NCBI GenBank assembly: GCA_025997455.1 | Contig: BNUP01000040.1 | Location: 1-17,607 of the forward strand | DNA length: 17,607 nucleotides | Reading direction: 5' to 3' | From: Fibrobacterales bacterium | GTDB taxonomy: Bacteria > Fibrobacterota > Fibrobacteria > Fibrobacterales > Fibrobacteraceae | Shown: in pieces, positions 13,990 to 17,607 of the stretch | Layout of the letters: each line of letters begins with the position of its first letter | How positions within the stretch are numbered: position 1 is the first letter of the stretch | Notes under the pieces: generated by a model | The model's database searches: none | Told to the model about the DNA's origin: nothing | Seen by the model: the letters and a program-made list of their open reading frames with translations, nothing else | Program-made: the position numbers and the translations under genes

Positions 13990-13992
13990 CAC

Positions 13993-14036
13993 CAAGCCGT
14001 TAGGCGACTGGACAGACTAACTTGTTTATTTCTTTT
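13993..14036 (+). terminator. Possible terminator after trmFO
   Basis: caag (13993-13996) with cttg (14021-14024) and gttag (13999-14003) with ctaac (14017-14021) can form a bulged stem, followed by the T-rich gtttatttctttt. The stem is weak and interrupted, so the call is tentative. Confidence 0.25.
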
Positions 14037-14064
14037 CTGTCAATCTGGGATGCATTTTTTGGAT

Positions 14065-14092
14065 TTGACAAAAAGGGAACGCGGTGTGGATA
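14065..14092 (+). promoter_or_regulatory. Possible promoter: TTGACA abutting the 25-bp element
   Basis: A perfect -35 hexamer TTGACA (14065-14070) is followed after 16 bp by TGGATA, a poor -10 that lies in the dispersed element. It would give a leader of about 180 nt for der. The good -35 and poor -10 make this uncertain. Confidence 0.2.
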
Positions 14093-14101
14093 GAACGCCC
14101 C
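14077..14101 (+). repeat. 25-bp dispersed element, direct copy 2
   Basis: The core is identical to 12099-12114, and 23 of 25 bases match the minus strand of 11685-11709. It is followed by gttgaacgagta (14108-14119), also shared with 11583-11594, then by a pyrimidine-rich, low-complexity run (about 14150-14281, many cactctac / tttactct blocks) that reaches the der start codon. Confidence 0.85.
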
Positions 14102-14281
14102 AAAAAAGTTGAACGAGTAGAGAGTAGAGAGTAGAGAATAATAACTTTACACTTTTAACTTTCAACTTTACACTCTATTCCCCACGCCACTACAATTCCT
14201 TTCTCCACACCCCCACTCTACACTTTACTCTTTACTCTCTTCTCTTTACACTCTACTCTAAATTAACTACCTTCCCCTCAA

Positions 14282-15655
14282 ATGAAATTACCGATAGTTT
14301 GTATAGTGGGTCGCCCGAATGTGGGTAAGTCAAGTTTGTTCAATAGAATTTTGGGGCGCAGAGCGGCGGTTGTGAGCGACAGGGAAGGGGTTACGCGGGA
14401 TAGGCATTATCAGGATGCGATTTATAAAGGCAGAAATTTTACGCTTGTAGATACGGGCGGATTTATGACGGATGAGCAAATAGATACGCTTGCAGGTCCC
14501 GTGCGGGAACAAATTTTTGCCGCAGTGAAAGAGGCGGATTTGATTCTGTTTATGGTCGATATTCGAGTCGGCATTACCGCACTTGATTTGCAGTTTGCAA
14601 AGCAGATTTTGAAAACGGAAAAAAAAGTGATTTTGGTGGCGAACAAAAGCGAAGATATTCAGGATAGGTCAGAGAGTTTTGCATTCCTTAAACTTGGAAT
14701 GGGGCAGCCGAGAACAGTCAGTGCATTAACGGGTTATGCCTGCTTTAGTTTGCTCGATGAAGTTATAGAGTTATTGCCTAAGACGACGAGTCCTGTTTAT
14801 GGCGAGATGCCCGTTTCATTTGCGATTTTGGGGCGACCCAATGCTGGAAAAAGCACGCTTTTAAATAAATTTTTGGGTGAGGAAAGAGTTGTGGTTTCGG
14901 AAATTCCGGGCACAACACGCGATTCTATAGATTGCGAATTTTATTGGAACGGCACGCTTTTTAAGGTAACCGATACGGCGGGTTTGCGAAAAAAAGCGAA
15001 GGTTGCAAAGCAAAAAGATGAGGTTGAAATTTATAGCAATATGCGGACTATGGAGAGTATTCGCAGGTCATCGGTGGTGCTGCTTTTGTTGGATGCCTCG
15101 CGCGGGTTTGAAATTCAGGATTTGAGAATTATAACCGAAATTAGAAAGGCGGGGAAAGGTTTGGTGCTCGCCATTAACAAGTGGGATATTTTGGAGAATA
15201 AGGATTCTAAAAGTTTTGATAAAATTATAAAAGATATTCGCGAACGAGACCCGCTTTTTGAGTGGGTGCCCGTGATTTCCATAAGCGCGCTTGAGGGTTT
15301 GCGAACCACTCGACTCTTGCAGGAAATTCAGTCGGTTTATGCGAACTGCCATAAGGTTATAGGGCGAGAGCGAGTTGCAGAGGTGTTTAAGAGCGCAGTG
15401 GAAAAAAATCCTCATCATTCCCGCGGCGGGCATTCCGTGCAATTGAGACGCGCTTGTCAAATTATGACCGACCCGCCTGTTGTTGCAATTGAAACTCCTT
15501 ACCCGGATTTGATTGATGAGTCGTATAAACGATATTTGCTAAAAACATTTTTTGAGGAATTCGGATTGTTCGGTGCACCTCTGCGGTTGAATTTTGACCG
15601 TGATTTGCATTTGAGAACAGATGATGATTTGATGCGGTTTGAGGGGGTAGCGTAA
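14282..15655 (+). CDS. der: Der (EngA): double GTPase for 50S ribosome assembly
   Basis: The 457-aa protein has two tandem GTPase domains and a C-terminal KH-like domain, the layout unique to Der. G domain 1: GRPNVGKS (10-17), VTRD switch I (37-40), DTGG (57-60), NKSE (121-124, Glu in place of the usual Asp). G domain 2: GRPNAGKS (184-191), TTRDS (211-215), DTAG (231-234), NKWD (299-302), SAL (335-337). The KH-like part covers about 355-440 (RRACQIMTDPPV, ESYKRYLLKTFFEEFG). It binds the 50S subunit in a GTP-dependent manner and is essential in most bacteria. ATG 14282 has no Shine-Dalgarno; the upstream pyrimidine-rich sequence is repeat-derived, and a taaatt at 14259-14264 could be a -10 giving a very short leader. 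It is convergent with sufB. Confidence 0.96.
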   Translation: MKLPIVCIVGRPNVGKSSLFNRILGRRAAVVSDREGVTRDRHYQDAIYKGRNFTLVDTGGFMTDEQIDTLAGPVREQIFAAVKEADLILFMVDIRVGITALDLQFAKQILKTEKKVILVANKSEDIQDRSESFAFLKLGMGQPRTVSALTGYACFSLLDEVIELLPKTTSPVYGEMPVSFAILGRPNAGKSTLLNKFLGEERVVVSEIPGTTRDSIDCEFYWNGTLFKVTDTAGLRKKAKVAKQKDEVEIYSNMRTMESIRRSSVVLLLLDASRGFEIQDLRIITEIRKAGKGLVLAINKWDILENKDSKSFDKIIKDIRERDPLFEWVPVISISALEGLRTTRLLQEIQSVYANCHKVIGRERVAEVFKSAVEKNPHHSRGGHSVQLRRACQIMTDPPVVAIETPYPDLIDESYKRYLLKTFFEEFGLFGAPLRLNFDRDLHLRTDDDLMRFEGVA

Positions 15656-15666
15656 AACGCGTGTAG

Positions 15667-15685
15667 GGGCGACCATCGGTCGCCC
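15667..15685. terminator. Hairpin between convergent der and sufB
   Basis: gggcgacc (15667-15674) and ggtcgccc (15678-15685) form a perfect 8-bp GC-rich stem with the 3-nt loop atc. It lies 12 nt after the der stop and 30 nt after the sufB stop on the other strand, the right place for a shared bidirectional terminator. No T tract follows on either side, and sequences of the form gtaggggcgacc...ggtcgccc are common dispersed palindromes in many genomes, so it may instead be a REP-like repeat. Confidence 0.5.
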
Positions 15686-15714
15686 GTTATGCGCGGTTGA
15701 AGCGAGGGGAAGAC

Positions 15715-17136
15715 CTACCCCACAGAATGCTCTAATTTCATAGAGAGCAGTTGCCGAGCCTCGCTTGCAAATTCGCCCGGCAGTTCCTTAAAAACATCGT
15801 GAGAAAATCCGTCCACAACCAAACCGATTGCATTTTCTTTTGAAATGCCTCGTTGTTCCAAAAAGAAAAGCATATCTTCGCTAATTCGGCTTGTGCTCGC
15901 CTCGTGCTCGGCTGTTGCACTCGGATTAGATACGATTATTGTGGGAAATGTGTGTGCCGCGCTTTTGTCGCCCACGAGCATACTGTCGCACTGTGTATAA
16001 TTTTTTGCACCGTCTGCACCTGTGCGAATTTCAACAAGACCTCTGTATGCATTGCTGCTGTTATCGGCGGAAATGCCTTTGCTTATGATTGTGCTTTTTG
16101 TGTTTTTGCCGATGTGAATCATTTTTGTGCCGGTGTCTGCCTGCATAAATCCGTTGGTGAGAGCGACCGAATAAAATTCGCCGACTGAGTTTTCACCCTG
16201 CAAAATGCAACTCGGATATTTCCAAGTTATTGCACTGCCCGCCTCCACTTGTGCCCAAGAAATTCTGCTGTTTTTTCCCTTGCAAATTCCGCGTTTTGTC
16301 ACGAAATTATACACGCCGCCCAAACCTGTTTTTTTATCGCCTGCATACCAATTTTGAACGGTGCTGTATTTTATATTTGCGTTGTCTAATGCTACCAATT
16401 CAACTATTGCGCTGTGTAATTGATTACTCGAAAATTCGGGTGCGGTGCATCCTTCCAAATAACTCACCTGAGAATTTTCATCGGCAATAATAAGAGTTCG
16501 TTCAAATTGACCTGCCTCTTTGTTGTTTATGCGAAAGTAGGTGGATAAATCCATTGGACTTTTTATGTTCGGCGGAATGTACACAAAACTTCCGTCGCTA
16601 AAAACCGCACTGTTTAGAGCGGCGTAATAGTTATCGCCTGCGGGAACAACCGACCCTAAATATTGTTCTATTAGTTCGGGATAATCGCGCACAGCATCGC
16701 CGAAACTGCAAAAAATTATTCCCATTTCGAGCAATTTTTTTTTGTGTGAAGTATAAATTGAAACGCTGTCAAAAACCGCATCTACGGCAACATTTGCTAT
16801 CCGTTTTTGTTCATCGAGCGGTATTCCCAATTTTTCAAATGTCTCTAAAAGTTCGGGGTCAATATCTTCTATGTTTGCGTGTTCTTTTTTATTTTTCGGT
16901 GCACTGTAATATACAATGTCTTGAAGGTTTAAGGGGTTAAATTTCAGTTCGCCCCAAGTCGGAGGAGTCATCGTTTGCAGTTTTTCGTATGATTTAAGTC
17001 TAAAATCCAGCAGGAATTTCGGTTCTCCCCGAATTTCACTCGCCCTGCGAATTATATTTTCATCTAAACCTTTTTCAAAGGATTCGGTTGCTATATCTGT
17101 GGTGAAACCGTATTTGTATTTGTTATCTATAGACAT
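15715..17136 (-). CDS. sufB: SufB: Fe-S cluster assembly scaffold
   Basis: SufB is the scaffold of the SUF machinery (with SufC and SufD) on which Fe-S clusters are built. From ATG 17136 the protein has 473 aa. It contains YLEGCTAPE (Cys230), the beta-helix core, GAKNYTQCDSMLVGD (Cys383, equivalent to the essential Cys405 of E. coli) and AEHEASTSRISED (Glu412, equivalent to Glu434), and it ends in the family's typical LEHSVG. The N-terminal CxxCxxxC insertion of E. coli SufB is absent, as in many other SufBs. An in-frame ATG at 17166 would add 10 residues and overlap prfC by 14 bp; I prefer 17136, which leaves 16 nt after the prfC stop. No sufC or sufD follows, since der converges right after it. 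A role in supplying the AddB cluster is possible but generic. Confidence 0.95.
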   Translation of the reverse strand: MSIDNKYKYGFTTDIATESFEKGLDENIIRRASEIRGEPKFLLDFRLKSYEKLQTMTPPTWGELKFNPLNLQDIVYYSAPKNKKEHANIEDIDPELLETFEKLGIPLDEQKRIANVAVDAVFDSVSIYTSHKKKLLEMGIIFCSFGDAVRDYPELIEQYLGSVVPAGDNYYAALNSAVFSDGSFVYIPPNIKSPMDLSTYFRINNKEAGQFERTLIIADENSQVSYLEGCTAPEFSSNQLHSAIVELVALDNANIKYSTVQNWYAGDKKTGLGGVYNFVTKRGICKGKNSRISWAQVEAGSAITWKYPSCILQGENSVGEFYSVALTNGFMQADTGTKMIHIGKNTKSTIISKGISADNSSNAYRGLVEIRTGADGAKNYTQCDSMLVGDKSAAHTFPTIIVSNPSATAEHEASTSRISEDMLFFLEQRGISKENAIGLVVDGFSHDVFKELPGEFASEARQLLSMKLEHSVG

Positions 17137-17176
17137 TATCAAATTCCAATTCTCATTTAGAGACATTGCTAAATTC
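17123..17176 (-). repeat. 30-bp-offset imperfect duplication at the prfC/sufB junction
   Basis: On the minus strand gaattt...aatgtct.ta.at occurs at 17176-17153 and again at 17146-17123, with 18 of 24 positions identical. Each copy has an in-frame ATG for sufB (17166 and 17136), giving MSLNE and MSIDN. The first copy also encodes the last codons of prfC (EFSNVSK). Confidence 0.6.
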
Positions 17177-17607
17177 TAATTCGGGATAATTTTTAACTGC
17201 TAAGTTAAGTCGGTACTCGTTGGGAAAGAGGCAGGCTAATTTTTCATTTTTATCGTTCATACAATCTCCTCGATATTCTTTTGAAAATTCCTCTTGTTTT
17301 TTTGTGTCGCCTATTACCCACCGAATGCAGAATACGGGAATTTTGTCTAATTGAACTTCTGCTCCGTATTCGTTTTCCAAACGGTGTTTCAAAACATCAA
17401 ATTGCAATTCTCCCACCACACCTATAACGGGAACTGCCGAAGTGAGCGATACAAAACTCTGCGTTGCACCCTCCTCAGATAGTTGGGCGAGACCTTTAAC
17501 CATCTGCTTACTTTTGAGCGGGTTTAACAGAGTAACTCTTGCAAAAAATTCAGGTGCAAAATCTGGGATACCTGAGAACTTAAATTTTTCTCCATCGGTC
17601 AATGTGT
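17153..17607 (-). CDS. prfC: Peptide chain release factor 3, C-terminal part (cut by window edge)
   Basis: About 150 C-terminal residues of RF3 are present and the frame is open to the window end, so the N-terminal GTPase domain lies outside. The TTG at 17602 is an internal Leu codon, not a start. Recognisable blocks are KFKFSGIPDFAPEFFARV, NPLKSKQMVKGLAQLSEEGATQ, VIGVVGELQFDVLKHRLENEYGAEV and the end LAVKNYPELEF, all matching RF3 domain III (LQFTGIPNFAPELF, QLSEEGAVQ, GVLQFDVV in E. coli). RF3 is the GTPase that recycles RF1/RF2 from the ribosome after peptide release. It precedes sufB by 16 nt, or overlaps it if the earlier start is used, so the two are probably co-transcribed. Confidence 0.93.
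   Translation of the reverse strand, partial: TLTDGEKFKFSGIPDFAPEFFARVTLLNPLKSKQMVKGLAQLSEEGATQSFVSLTSAVPVIGVVGELQFDVLKHRLENEYGAEVQLDKIPVFCIRWVIGDTKKQEEFSKEYRGDCMNDKNEKLACLFPNEYRLNLAVKNYPELEFSNVSK

Noticed and set aside
13984..14281. A small gene or RNA gene between trmFO and der
   Set aside because: The stretch is palindromes, the 25-bp element and pyrimidine-rich low-complexity sequence; no ORF with a start signal and no tRNA-like fold is seen.

Overview
The window looks like a chromosomal segment of a low-GC bacterium, most likely a member of the Fibrobacterota (Fibrobacter/Fibromonas relatives). The main reason is the gene at 585-1496. It belongs to the TIGR02147/DUF4423 regulator family, which is heavily expanded in Fibrobacter and also known from Bdellovibrio-like bacteria, so the assignment is an inference. 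Lipoprotein signals on two genes and a periplasmic MltD-type murein hydrolase show a Gram-negative cell.

Layout: 1-584 is non-coding and holds an exact 127-bp direct repeat (1-127 and 293-419), a perfect 19-bp hairpin between the copies, and a possible promoter. A three-gene unit follows (585-2500): TIGR02147 regulator, LamG-like lipoprotein, single-PAS protein. After a repeat-derived intergenic region comes a tightly packed five-gene unit (2635-11568): a very acidic 71-aa protein, an MltD-like lytic transglycosylase with three LysM domains, a DUF2130 protein (coiled coil plus a possible PD-(D/E)XK core), and an AddA/AddB-like helicase-nuclease pair. The spacings are 4-bp overlap, 19 nt, 8-bp overlap and 2 nt. 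The DUF2130-addA-addB part is visibly more AT-rich than its neighbours.

Region 11569-12150 is non-coding. It has a G-quadruplex motif and a 60-bp tandem array with alternating A/B units, enclosed by inverted copies of a 25-bp element. Then come a Smg/DUF494-like small protein and trmFO (tRNA m5U54 methylation), a second repeat-rich intergenic region with another copy of the 25-bp element, and der (ribosome-assembly GTPase). On the minus strand, convergent with der, are the 3' part of prfC (release factor 3, cut by the window edge) and sufB (Fe-S cluster scaffold), with no sufC after it.

Most genes here are housekeeping. The distinctive content is (i) the DUF2130-AddA-AddB DNA end-processing operon and (ii) a family of modular, dispersed intergenic repeats. 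These repeats reach almost to the start codons of three genes that lack a clear Shine-Dalgarno sequence, carry G-quadruplex motifs, and appear to have extended the C-terminus of TrmFO.
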